From: Myrica gale
Taxonomy: Eukaryota; Streptophyta; Magnoliopsida; Fagales; Myricaceae
DNA: 64,000 nucleotides
NCBI GenBank assembly: GCA_963930655.1
Contig: OZ005605.1
Location: forward strand, 17,863,501-17,927,500
Direction of reading: 5' to 3'
A model generated the notes under the pieces. It ran no database searches, was not told where the DNA came from, and worked only from the letters and a program-made list of their open reading frames with translations. Both the position numbers and the translations under genes were made by a program. Below are positions 1 through 12,700 of this stretch, piece by piece; within the stretch, counting starts at the first letter, position 1, and each line of letters begins with the position of its first letter.

Positions 1-1
1 A

Positions 2-1436
2 GATGAAACTGGTCAACGCATGGAGGTATACTTACATCCACCGAATTTTAGTTTTTACCTGTAGTGCTTTGTACATAGAGGTGTCTCTGCTTTAATATTT
101 TGCATCCTGATGTTACAAATTATCGAGCTACCTAATCATCAAATTTTGTTTGCTATTTTGTATCCTGATGTTACAGATTATTGAGCTACCTACTCATCCA
201 TATTTTGTTGGCGTGCAATTTCATCCGGAATTTAAATCAAGGCCAGGAAAACCTTCTCCTTTATTTGTAGGTACGTGTCTTGCTTTTTCTAGATTATGCA
301 TACCATATTCTTCAATCATGGATTTGTTGCATGAACCAAGACCTGTTTTAGTCGTCTGTTATATTCCCTGAAATCGGGTGCACTTGGCTTTTGGTTGGGA
401 TTTGTGCAGAAGCTATTCTTGCTTCTGATATATGTATGTAGGTTCATGCGCAAGCAGTGATAGAATTTAGAAGGCCAATAAAGCTAAATAGAGTATGCTT
501 TACTGCTTTCTGGTTTTACTGGTCAAACAAAAGCCCCAGCTTGATCTAAGGCTGTTATATCTTGTCTGAACTCAATCTGGGACACTACTCTAAGAGTAGC
601 AATAAGTGCATAAAGCAAAATCTGGAACTTAAAAATTCCAATCATCTAAAGCCCCTCTTTAGTCCACAATATATATGAAAGCATTTTAAATTGAGCAAGT
701 TTGGAAGATATCTGCCTTCATGCCAGTTTTAGATGATCCGTTTGAACTTGAAGATAATTCCATCAATCTACATGATTATTTTTTAGGTTCATCACCATTA
801 ATCTTGTTTGAACATATGACTGCTTATCCCATCATATTTGCGAGTGTCAAAATGTGTTTGCTGGCTGTGAAACAGTTCAAGTGTCATAGCTTTTCCTTTC
901 TCACTGCTTTGAAAATATGCGCATTAATTCCTGGACTAGTTAAGAGCAGCGGAATAGCTGAAATAACTCGATTTGTTCTGCTTGAGTGGGCCTCAGGCTG
1001 TCGATTCTCTATTCCTAATAGAGGTTTTGAACCCCAAGAGGGTTCAAATTTGAGTAATAGGAGGGGAAGGAGGTTTTGGGTTTTGGGAGAGGATTCCAAT
1101 GCTACTGTATAGTGTTGCCATTAAATTGTTGAGTTCTACTTTATTTATTTGTCTTTTGTTAAGCAACAGGAGGTATATATCTTCATTTTGGCATCAAATT
1201 TTCTGAAATGATAACTTGCAAATCCTTTCATTCTCATGTCGAATTTAGGACTCATAGCAGCAGCATGTGGGGAGTTGGATGCTGCCTTACAAGGCTCTGG
1301 GAGCCAAAGGAATGTCCCAAATGGAGTAGGAAGTGATCCGCTAAAAGTCAAAGCCTACCCAAATGGAACTGCAACTAAGCCCATTAATCTGTTGCATGAT
1401 GGCGTTTATAGCAATGGCAATGGGATCTACGTGTGA
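2..1436 (+). CDS. CTPS: CTP synthase, C-terminal exons (partial, 5' end outside window)
   Basis: CTP synthase makes CTP from UTP, ATP and glutamine in the cytosol. Three exons are visible: 2-25, 177-270 and 1249-1436, with GT-AG junctions and a TGA stop at 1434-1436. The middle exon carries the end of the class-I glutamine amidotransferase domain. The stretch GVQFHPEF holds the catalytic His and Glu of the Cys-His-Glu triad (H in QFHPEF and the following E). The catalytic Cys lies upstream of the window. The last exon encodes the usual plant tail, starting [13 protein letters not shown] and ending in a low-conservation Gly/Asn-rich stretch. The family and the frame across all junctions are clear. 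The N-terminal synthase domain is not in the window. Confidence 0.95.
96..212 (+). repeat. 58-bp tandem duplication across the CTP synthase intron 1 acceptor
   Basis: Positions 96-153 and 154-212 are near-identical direct copies. Each contains the pyrimidine-poor intron end and about 35 nt of the exon start. The upstream copy has TTACAA where the downstream copy has TTACAG, so only the second copy keeps a usable AG acceptor. The first copy is a dead exon start inside the intron. Confidence 0.85.
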
Positions 1437-3250
1437 ATGTTGTTGATGCCTTATGTTGTAGGATCTTTTTTGTTTTTTATTTACGATTTTAGGTTTGGTC
1501 TGTACAGTTATTTGGGTAGTGGTAGATATAGGTCTCCCACGGACTCACAGAACAGAGTTGGATCCCGGTCTTTTATACGGGATTGCTTGCTAAATTCACT
1601 CATATTGCAATGAGAGGGTATTGAGGCTGCCTCTCTTTGCAGAGTGTTCTGTTCTCTCGTTTTTTGTGAACTTATTGTATCCTTATTATGGACGGACTCA
1701 TGTGCTTGCACTGTGTATACATCGGTAAACACTGTGCAAGGCAGCACTTCCCTACCTTAAAGAAATCACCCCGCCCCCCTTTTCTTAAATTCGATCTTTT
1801 CTTTTGATTGTTTTTTGTCTTATCTTTTACCAGAACCCCCCCCCCCTCTCTCCCCTCTCTTTCTTGTTGGTGTTGAACTTTCCATTGGTGAAGCATTTAA
1901 AGATCTTGGTACCTGGCAGTATCAAATTAATGTTGAGCTCCAGAGGTCGTTCAGCATTTGCAGTCAATGGTAATTTCTCATTACTGATTACTGAACTATT
2001 AACAACTTCCAAATATTAAATTACAATGTACGAGCATGTCAAAAGTAGCTTCTAATTTGGCCTGGCCTTCGTAAGTTCATGGACATTGTTATTAGGCTGA
2101 GCTTGTTAGAGTAAGGTAAGCATTAACATTCCAGTTGCTTATTGAGGAAATACAGGGAAAAGGGAAGGTCTTGCAAGTATGCAAATCGTGAAGAATGCAG
2201 CAGCAGTATTGGAAATCCTAAGTGGTAAAAGGAAGCTACAACTTTCAGAGCTTTCTTTTTCGAGTTAAAGCTATAATATAGTTAGTGTTCATGATACATT
2301 ATATTCAATTCAGAGTTCCATTCCTATATATAGAGGAGGAAGAAACAACTTGGCCGAGATGGTTTCAACATGTTACGGCAGTGGGGAATGAGAATTTCTC
2401 ACTGCAACATCAAAAGCTTCAGGGAGGTCTAAAGGTGGTGGAAGCCAGGAGGTTGAAGGTGAAGCAGCCAGGCGAACAGGTACTCCTTGCCGGCTTTAGG
2501 AATCAGTTCTGCCCATTGAATTTCACTTGGGAGTGGTCTGCTCAAGAATAGTTTTCCTGCGACTCAACCCTGTTCGATCCACTGTGCTGGAAATAAACAC
2601 TAGAAAGTGGGCGTTTTCGAGCTTTTTAATACAATCAGGAGAATGGTGCAGGATCGACGATAACTACAATCCATTGGACCATTGATCTCTGAAGTATCTA
2701 CAGGCCGTGGTGGAAGTTGCCCCGTGAACCTTGAGAAGTGCCAGGTGACAGAGTGAACATGTTTCTTGTGGAGTGCAGATTCCAAAGCAGGAGCGCAGGC
2801 CTCTCATGGATCTTCAACTGCCAAAGTTGCTTCCATTTGGTTGAAGTGAGGGCTCCCACGGTAGAGCAGCGTTGGGACACAGTTTTTGTTGTTGTCGTCG
2901 TCGTCGTCTGTGAGCGGATCACGGATGAACCTTTTCCATTGCCTAGCTAGGTTGTTTCTATACAAACTCTGCAGCACATGAATCTTGTAGAATGGCCTCA
3001 TTTAAAATTTGGTGAGCCAACATTCACTATTCGGCTCATGTACAGCCCTAGCTCCATACATACAATCTACAGGAAAAGTTTTTGCTCACTGTACAATACA
3101 AAGGAACGATGCCTATAAGGTGGCAAGTTTGATGATTGACATTGAAAAATGAAAAATTATAGGTCACACTTAGAACGATTTCTCTAGCATGGCCCATACT
3201 TTTTGTGTCCTTCTAATATCTTGGAAGTCTCCGATATATATGTAAACGCC
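1437..3250. other. CTP synthase 3' flank, no gene recognised
   Basis: The first few hundred bases are presumably the CTP synthase 3' UTR. The rest has pyrimidine runs near 1840-1860 and a short GTC-type microsatellite near 2888-2911. Short open stretches occur on both strands (for example 1875-1975 and 2400-2550 on +, 2600-3001 on -). None matches a family I recognise, and none is flanked by a convincing exon series. Confidence 0.5.
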
Positions 3251-5289
3251 TAAAAGAATTTAACAAGGGTGGGTTTGTTTGAGGGAAGCTATCAAAGCTC
3301 TTAAGATGGTTTAAATAGGGTTGGTTTGTTTTCCAAATAAACAAAAGCTGTTATTGATAAATTTCTTCCATAATAGAACACAAAACACTCCTAACTTATC
3401 AAAACTAAAGTCATCTCGAGTCTTCATAACTAATTTATTATATCCCTATCCATCCTAAATTTATAACTAATTATCATCCTTATCCAATATACATGTATTC
3501 ACAAGCTGGATTTTTAAATTCAAATAATCAAATAGCAACTTATAGATAATAATTGTGTAACATATTTATACCGTACTTTGACAAAAATATTGCTTGAATA
3601 TTCATTAAGCCAAAAGTAATAAAATAACTATACATCGTGTGCAATTTATTATGAGATGAATATTGCGGGATTAAATTAAGATTTTTTTTATTATAAATAG
3701 AAATTAAATTATAAATCATCAACATATATTATATATATATATGTCATATATTTGTACAAAAAATAATACTAGAATTTCAAGTCATCACCTATTTTTAATA
3801 AGGGTTAAGTACTATTCTTATTATTATTCCTGAGTTTTGACCCTTTTAAAAAAATAATATGTAATTCTTCAACTGATCATAAAAAATCTATATATTTGTA
3901 ATCTTTCTCAAACAACTCATTCGGTTAAGCTTTCGTCCACAAAATAAACGAATGACATGCCAACTCCAATCATAAGTTGACATGTGTCACTTTAATGCCT
4001 AATAAATTTGTGACATACATTAAAAAATGAAGAGATAGATGATTTTTAATATTTATTATAATAAAAAGTAATGATGTGATGAAATATATGAATTATATTA
4101 TAATTTTTTATTGTGTTAAAATTTTAAGAAATGTAAAATTTTAGTAAACAAAGGTAGCTAAGTCACATAGAAATATACTGCATAAGTTAACTAGAAAATT
4201 AATTATAAAATTAAACAAAACAATGTATGCTGTCGAGTGCCGTGAATGAATAATATTTTAATTTTAATTTTAAAGCTATTGAGAAGGAGGGAGAGACCCT
4301 ATGGCATAATGGTAATGTACATAATTTTAGTGAAACATCTTGCTTTGTTTTCGATTTTTAAAAAAATAATTATTGATCATTCTTATGTTTGTGTTCTAGA
4401 AAAATTAAAAAAATATGTAAGTTTTCTAAAATAACTCAAACTCGGGCTTTTTATAATTTTGATTTGTTAGATCTCATTAATATTTATAATAAAGGGAAAA
4501 ATATCTAAACTCCGTAGTTTACATCCAAATATATCAATATATATATATATTTTATACTTCATGATGATGCCAAAAATCACCGTTGATCGGAGCTGATCAG
4601 ACCTGAGAGGAAACAAAGAGGGAGTAGCATTAAATTCGGAGACTCCGATGCCTAAGTCAGATCTTAAGAAGATTTGAGTATGAGAAGAACGATTAAAACT
4701 TGAGTTTAGAGGAGTAATGAGACTTGAGAAAATATGAAGATGAATAATTGACTATTTATATGTGAAGAGATTAGAGTCCTAAGATTAGTTTTAATAATGT
4801 GAGCCTTATGACTTTTAAATGGTTGAGCGGGAAAATATGGAGGGATAAATTCTCATATGCGCGAGCTGGGGGCCTTGGGCGCCTGTGACCTTGGACGGAT
4901 GGACTAATGGATTTCAATGGACTGAGCCAGTCATATTTTGACCCATCACTTCAAATTAAGTTTTTAATAATAAAATTAATAAAAAATTTGTGACGCATGG
5001 TACAAATATAAGATGTGAAAGTGTACATAGACGGATAGTTTAGAATGTAGTATGTGGAGTTTGGTAGCTTGAACTGTCAATTGCAAAAAGATTGATAGCC
5101 AGGTGCAAGATAATTTTTTTTAAAAAATAAAAAATCAGTTAATAACTAATTTTAAACATAAACCCAGTAATTATTGGGTATAGTCGGAAGATAAAATTTT
5201 AATACGCCTGTAGTTTATTTTTTCAATTCGTTGTTAAACTTTGTTATATTTATATTTTCAGATGTGTTACAGATGTCGTTACGATCGTT
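3251..5289. other. AT-rich intergenic spacer
   Basis: Strongly AT-rich sequence with many short A/T runs and no credible coding exon on either strand. The stretch 4560-4960 is less AT-rich and looks like old transposon debris, but I found no terminal repeats or target duplication for it. Confidence 0.5.
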
Positions 5290-5878
5290 TGGTAGTGGTG
5301 GTTAACGGTAGTGTAAGTGACGATTTGACATCACTGCAATTGACGGAATCACATAATTGACACGGTCACCGCACCGCTAAGGTACAATAATCACCTTTAA
5401 CGGTGATGGTATTAACAATAACGGTTATACGGTAACCGCTTAAACCGTATAACCGTTGTGGAAAAAAAAGAGTTTTTTTCATGAGTTTTTTTTTTCATTT
5501 TTTTCACTGTTTTGGGCTGCTTAAATTTTTAACATAATATCATAATCATTAATAATCATAACAAATTTAATAAGTTGTCCAAAAGTCCAACATAATATTA
5601 TATTCAAACATAAAGACTCAAGTATAATAAAAATGTTCAATAATGTGACATAAACCAACTAACATATTCCAACAAAAGCATGTAACATAATCAATAATTA
5701 TCTTAAGTCTCAACTAGAGTTGGTTAACGGTAGTGTAGGTGACGTTTTGACGAACACCTTCACCGTCACTGCAATTGACGGAATCACATATTTGACACCG
5801 CCACCGCACCGCTAAGGCGGTAGCGGTGACAGTTTTAACGGTTAAAACGGCTACCGCCGGTGCAAATGAACACCCCTA
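5290..5878. mobile_element. hAT-like (Ac/Ds-type) transposon remnant
   Basis: The right end reads as a typical hAT terminus: inverted, it starts TAGGGGTGTTCATTTGCACC at 5878. Next to it are many ACCG/CGGT subterminal motifs, as in Ac-like elements. A related subterminal block occurs twice in direct orientation (about 5297-5460 and 5712-5870), both with the words GGTTAACGGTAGTGTA and TGCAATTGACGGAATCACAT. I could not find a matching left terminus or an 8-bp target duplication, so the element is truncated or rearranged. No transposase is visible. Confidence 0.45.
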
Positions 5879-6411
5879 CAATTTGGGGTGTGGGTGGGAG
5901 AGCGTGAGAATACGCATAAGGAAAGAAATATGAGTGGCTTAATCTTAATTTTGGAAAAGATCGGGGGGAGCCAGTTAGTAGGGACGAGGCTGAGGAGGAA
6001 AAATTTACTAAAAAAAAAAAAATAATTTTCCCCTTAAACTATTACTTTATTCCTAAATATTCCACAAACTTTAATTCGTTACAATTCGCCTCACAAATCA
6101 TACTTCTCGTTGCGATTTCAATCTATAACCTGCTGAAGTTGTCATATTGAACAGTTTTTGTTCCATATAAACGATACATGAACTTCTCATTACTTGAAAA
6201 AACAAATTTGACTAACACGATTCTAAGTGAGTTATATGTTTTTTTTTTAAAATTAAAAAATAGCTAATTTAGAATGAAATTAAAAAAAAAAATAAAGGAG
6301 GCAGAAAGAAAGAAAAAAAAAGGGTGGAAAAGCTAGTCAGGATTAACCTGGGAATACTTAGAGGGAGTTGACAATCGGGGGAGAGCAGGGAGCGTAATAA
6401 TCAATCCGTTC

Positions 6412-6609
6412 GGTTGCGTTTGTGTACCAAAATTTTACCTCTTCTAAAATTTTAACATAATTAAATATTATAATATATTATATCTCTTCCCATCAAATCA
6501 TTACTATTTACTATAAAAAATATAAAAAATTACCTCTCTCTTCACTTTTTCACTAAATCTAATACCTAAAGTTTTAACAACACTAAAATTTTACAACACA
6601 AACACAACC
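6412..6609. mobile_element. MITE in the 5' region of the NHX gene
   Basis: About 198 bp, AT-rich, with roughly 26-bp imperfect terminal inverted repeats starting GGTTGCGTTTGTGT on the left and (inverted) GGTTGTGTTTGTGT on the right. It ends about 140 bp before the NHX start codon, so it lies in the promoter or 5' UTR. No clear target duplication was seen. A likely relative lies in NHX intron 6. Confidence 0.5.
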
Positions 6610-6751
6610 AGTCTAGTGACGTGGTTGTGGCGGAGACTGGGATACCTCTGGGAAGTTCAGGGGGCATTTGAATCGTCAGAGAACTCTCTCATATATTTGT
6701 TAATATATATCTGAGAGAGTGAAATTCCGAGAGTCGTTTCGGAATTCGAAA

Positions 6752-9700
6752 ATGGGCATTGAAGATGATATATCTCCGGCGGATGCGCGCGGGAGTACTC
6801 CTGGACAGGATCAGCAGGCGGCGGGGGTGGGTATCCTTCTCCAGATCATGATGCTCGTCCTCTCTTTCGTCCTCGGCCATGTCCTACGCCGTCACAAGTT
6901 CTACTATCTTCCTGAAGCTAGCGCCTCTCTTCTCATAGGTATCTGCAAATATAGCATTAGCAATTTTCCCGTAGCCTTTTTTGTTTTTTAATCTTGTTCC
7001 GTTCTTACTGATTAGGGCTTTTCGGAAGCGATTTATATGGATCGTTTCCAATTGCAACAAACAACATTAACATTATTAGGAAAATTTACAAAGGAAATGT
7101 GTGTAACTATGATGTATATATTTTTTCTTTCTTTATGTCAGGTTTAATTGTGGGTGGCCTTGCTAACATCTCAAATACAGAAACTAGCATCAGGTTTTTT
7201 TCCATGGTTTACTGTGCCATATCTTTCTCCTTTACCCAGAATTGTCCCAGCTTATACGCTTCTTTCTCTTTTCGTTTTTGGTAGTCATTAATCCATTGCT
7301 CTTCCCAAAAGTATTAGCCAAATAGAGAAAGAATAGAGAAGATACAATTCCTGTTTGTCGATTGAGGCGTCCATAATATTTTTCGTTTCATTTATGCAGG
7401 ACTTGGTTCAATTTTCATGAGGAATTTTTCTTCCTGTTCTTGTTACCCCCCATCATATTATATCCTGTCGAATCATGGATGGAATTTTTATTTATTTTCT
7501 TTTATTGCTTTATCACTGCTTGTTCAGTGCCTTCTCCTTATGGTTCTCCTTGACACTTTTGTGCTTACTCAATCGGGGTTCAGTCTCTCACCTGTAAGTA
7601 CTCAGTAAAGTCTGCATATGTGCTTGTGTTTGCATGCAGTGAAACCAATGTACTCCTCGTGTGATTTACTCCATGACTTTGGCCTTCGCAGAAACCTTTC
7701 TTTTCTAATTTTGGAGCCATTGTGACATTTTCCATCCTTGGAACATTTATATCTTCGATTGTTACTGGTATTCTAGTGTAAGTTTTTCATTATTCATCGT
7801 ATGCATACGTAGTTTCCATCCTCCTGCCTTATACTTATTCCTTTGTGCTTTTGTGTCTGTTTTGTTGCAGCTACCTTGGTGGTATGATGTACCTCATGTA
7901 CAGACTTCCATTTGTGGAGTGTCTGATGTTTGGTGCTCTTATATCAGCAACAGATCCAGTCACTGTTTTATCCATCTTTCAGGTGACTTCGCACTCCACT
8001 TCTGGTTCTCATGCAATAATCTGTCACCACATATCTTTAGTAAGATTAGATATACTGTTATGTAAACGAAATTGCTCAACTAGTTGTGTACAATCCTGAC
8101 CGTGTGCTCTTGTCATGTGTGTTGACATGAGCACTGCACAGAGTTGCAAGTATTTTGTATATGATAAAAGTACTCTTTTAATGAGCTATGTAACTTCAAA
8201 GCTATGTAAAAACTACGTTTCCTTTTTATGCAAAACAGGTTTGCTTCTCAGCATAATGTTATTGGAAATTCCACTGATGCTTTTTATTGACAGATAACAG
8301 TCAATCCCACAATTTAATACATCAGGCATTTTAGGTTGTTTCATCCAGCTTGTCCAAAGCTTAAAGGAAATATGCATTTCTGGCGTCAATTGTCTTACCC
8401 CGATAAAAATTCTTTCCCACATTAATGCCATTCACTATTGAAGAGCCAAGTTTTCCGTGTATGGACAGTTCTAAACTTTTCCATCTCTCAGTAATAGTAA
8501 ACTTCAGGGAAGATGTTGCAGATGCCCTGCCAAAGCACAGAGGAGCCGGCGAACTCCTTTCAACTTGAGCCATAGTGATCTCAAAACCCTCTGTCTCTCC
8601 CAGTAATCTGAATGCAAACATCTATCATCTGATGGAGATGAGGTGCACAGGTTGTCAACTTGGTTTGAAGAAAACCACAACCCATATCTTATTCGATGAA
8701 ATTGCTCAAGTCTTTACCAACAGCTACCATCTTAGGGAGCCAAGTGCACACTCTTGTCCTTTTTTATTATGGTTCATAGACTCCAATTACGTAAACCAAC
8801 TTGATTAATGTGGCTTAATTTTTTTATCTTTTTGTTTTTGGTTGGGTTGGGGGAGAGGATTTGGTAGAGCGCATTCACCATCTAATGGTATCAATTTTTA
8901 CATCTATAAATTAGCATGTTCAGGTATTTCACTTTTCTTTTTCCATGTGAGGACATGTGGGTGGTGTTTGCAAACCAAAAATTTGGCCATTGGCAAAATT
9001 ATGATTCATGGAAGTTGGTGAAAAAGTGGAGAGAGATAATTTAGTGAATTTTTTATGTTTATTGTAATGAAAAAAGATGATTTGATGGAGAGAGATTATT
9101 TTATAGTTATTTTATTATTATTTTTCTACCCCCGTGGAATCATTAGACATTTACAAGTTGGTACTATGGGTTGTTTACCTTAGCAAAATCTTTGTGCCTT
9201 AGGGTTCTCAACACAGTATATGGTCACTTGGTTACCAATCAACCTCATGGGTTGGGGGACACCCAAAGTAATGAAGTGATGTTGAACCTTTTGTTTTGAG
9301 GACTGTATTTGGAGATATGTGGCTATGATATTATGCGAAGAGGCTGAGGAGCAGCCTGGGTAAGGTGTAACAGGGGAGAAAACTTTTGGATTATGGAGAT
9401 TAATGGCACATAGAGGGAAAGGGGATTGCAATTGTATCAAGGAAGAAAACCAAGGTATTTGTTTGCTGTTCTGCAGCTGAGAATAGTTGTTGAGAGCAGT
9501 CCTTGGTTGTTTTTGGAAGTTTCAGGCTCTACTAAGAGGCTAGATTAGGACTTGGTGAAAAGAGGGCTTTACAATTGGGTTGTGGGATTTTAATTTGACT
9601 TTTCGTGTCTTAGGAGATCTGATTGATCTGAGCACCTAGTCAATTCTGAGAAGCATGAAGCCAAAGAAGACAAATCTAGGCACCTCCAGTAGGCTTTCCT

Positions 9701-12700
9701 TGACAATCAAACCGGGAGAAAGAAGTTAATCGAGCACTCAAAAGCATTTGAATTGTTAGAGACCTGACCATTCAACTGTAAGTAATTGACAGATTGGTGC
9801 ATAGAATGGTAGAGTCAGCCCACAGATACCTTTCCAGTTAGTACTGAAGCTACTAATATGAAAAGGATGGAAAGTTGGTTATGGTCATTAAGAAAGAAGC
9901 TGTAAACTGCTAGAGGCCAGTGAAAAGGACTTTAAAGCTTGGAACAAGACATTAGCTACTGGTACCATTGTTTTTAGCTCTAAATCGGCTAGGTTCCACT
10001 GTCTATCAATGTGGAAAAAAGAAAAAAGATATTAACAATAGTAAAACGAGTGCCATTGAATTAGTAAAACAAAAATCAAACTTCATTGACAGCTATCTAA
10101 CCTAATACAACATTGCTCGGAGCCTTCCATCAACCTGCCTATACCAAATTTAATGCTGGAACCAGCCTTTTCTCACCTTTTGTAAATTTTTGTTTTTGAT
10201 GCCTCTTGTCATCAGGAGATGCCGAAACACACAGCTTAGATTGGTAAATGAACATTTCGAAAGTTATTCAATGATAGGTGAGGAAAGAGCATCAAGAAGA
10301 GATTTGGATTTGAGTATCTATGCATGTATAGTAGTGTATGTGATATGAGGAGACCATCCCTGCTAGGAAGCAGTTTGAGAGAGCAAGAGTGCCTTGTTTG
10401 TCACATTCTTGCTGTAGAAAGGGTACTTCAAGTGCGGAATCCGTGCCTTCCACAGAACTGATCCCAGCTAACTACTCAATACTGCTCTCTGCATCTATTA
10501 ATGACAGTGGGTAACTTATCAAAAAAAATTAATGACATAGTAGGCAATCTTATACACCTGTCTATTTGGGAGTGTCTTCGTTGCTAACTCCCTACCTAGC
10601 AATGATTACATTAATACTGACAACTCTTACAAGGTGATCTTTTCGCGAAACAGGGTCTTTATCATAGAAGGTTCACAACAATATATTTGCCATAATTTTT
10701 GGTATCCATTACTTCGCCTCTGCCAGGTCTTTCCCCAAGGAGAAAGAAGTGTGCATTAGCTTTTCAATGTAACCACCATTCTATTATTTCTAATGTCACG
10801 CACTCCACAATATATATTTCAATTTCAAGTTTTTTGAGCACAGTGCTTGAGTCAAGTTCTGTGTTTTGGAATTAGTTATTGCACTCTTCATGCAAATGTT
10901 TACTTTCCAATTTTTTCTTATTTTTTGGGTGTGCATGATTTTATTTCCACAATTTGGAATTGGCCATTGACATGAAGGTTTTTTTCCTTTCTGGCCACCT
11001 GTATTAATTCACCGTGTTGCATTACTTGCATGCTGCATAATTAACCGTATGTGTTTGTTGTGGTCTTGTGCAGGAACTTGGCACGGATACAAACCTATAT
11101 GCATTGGTATTTGGTGAATCTGTTTTGAATGATGCAGTAAGTTCTTTTACCATTAATTATTGATATCCCATGGTCTTGTTGTCTACTTCTTCTGTTTAAG
11201 GCAAACAGTATTTACTTAATGACTTTGTCTTTTGTATGTCATGCTATTTGTAGATGGCAATTTCCTTGTACAGGTACGCTAAGTGAATTACTTTGCCCCC
11301 AGCAATTAGAGTATCACTGGACTTCAGTTCTAAATAAGTTATTGCTTTTCTATGCAGGACGATGTCATTGGTAAGAAGTCATGCTTCATCTGGAGAAAAC
11401 TTCTTTGTCGTGATTGTCAGGTTTCTTGAGACCTTTGTTGGCTCACTGTCTTCAGGTTAACCTTTGCAATCCGTCGCACAATATTAAGATTTAAAGGGAG
11501 CATCCCTTGTTTATTTGGCATTTCTTTGAACATGCTTGTGGAGTGCATGCATAGAAATTTTCAGAACCATTTTCCTGATTCTGATGTTTTCATGTTCCTC
11601 TTGGCCTAGCAAATTAACTCTCATTCTGTCTGATACAAAATCTGAGGCAGGCAGCTGCTGTGATTAAATTCGATGCAAGATAGATTGAAATTGAGCATTA
11701 TATCTCTTTTGTAATTTGCTTAATGAGAGAGTCAGATATTCCAGTTGAATGACTAGAGAGAGTCAAGTATGGAGAAAGAAAAAGATGAGGAAGACAAAGG
11801 GATTAATGGGCAAGAAAAAGACCTAGTTTCTTAGGAAAACACAGGAGCCTCTTGGGCATTGCTCCAAACAGTGCATGAATCATTTTTCAAATATTTGGCA
11901 GTGAAACCTTCGTAAATCAAGATAATTAACTATATCTGCATATTTGTCAAGATAATTAACTCTGCGTTTCACATGGCTCTGCAGGTGTTGCAGTTGGATT
12001 TACTTCTGCTTTGATATCCTTTCTGATACAATCTTCTGATGTTCTGTCTAAGTTATTCCTCTTGGTATCCTTTAGCACTTGGAATTAAATTGTGAGACCT
12101 TAATTATTCGAACCTTTTCAAGTATGCGGGGTTGGATATTGACAAGTGAGTACAGCCTATAAATCTTTCTTTGACAAACTTTTGAAGACTCGTGATGCAT
12201 ATGAAAATTTCTGACAAATTTATTGAACTTCTCTGTTCAGTCTTCAAAACTTGGAGTGCTGTCTCTTTGTCCTCTTTCCATATTTCTCGTAAGAAATCCT
12301 TTTGCCATCTCTTATGATAAATTTTCGTTCTTTGTGGACATATGATGCAATTTTCACAATTTCATTCTTTCTAGGTACATGCTTGCAGAAGGTCTTGGTC
12401 TGTCTGGCATTGTATCGATATTGTTCACTGGAATGGTAAGTGGATGTATATCTTTTGGTTGTATAATCGCCTGTTACATGTCAAAGCTGTATTATGAATT
12501 GGTTTTGTGTTTTAGGTCATGAAGCATTACACATATTCAAATCTATCAGAGAAGTCTCAACAATTCGTATCTGCATTTTTTCATTTGATATCATCTTTAG
12601 CAGAGACATTCGTGTAAGGGAACTTTACATAATTATCTTTATCTTATATCTAATCATCGAACTTTTATGTCTATGTCATACCTGTCTTGACTTGTTTTTC

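Noticed and set aside
5400-5465. Palindromic CGGT/ACCG stretch as a replication origin or regulatory palindrome
   Set aside because: Better explained as subterminal motifs of a hAT element, given the TAGGGGTG terminus nearby.
7569-7593. A GT-AG alternative placing the QSGFSLSP exon start elsewhere
   Set aside because: No AG lies at a position that keeps the frame and the conserved F before QSGF; the AC acceptor fits exactly.
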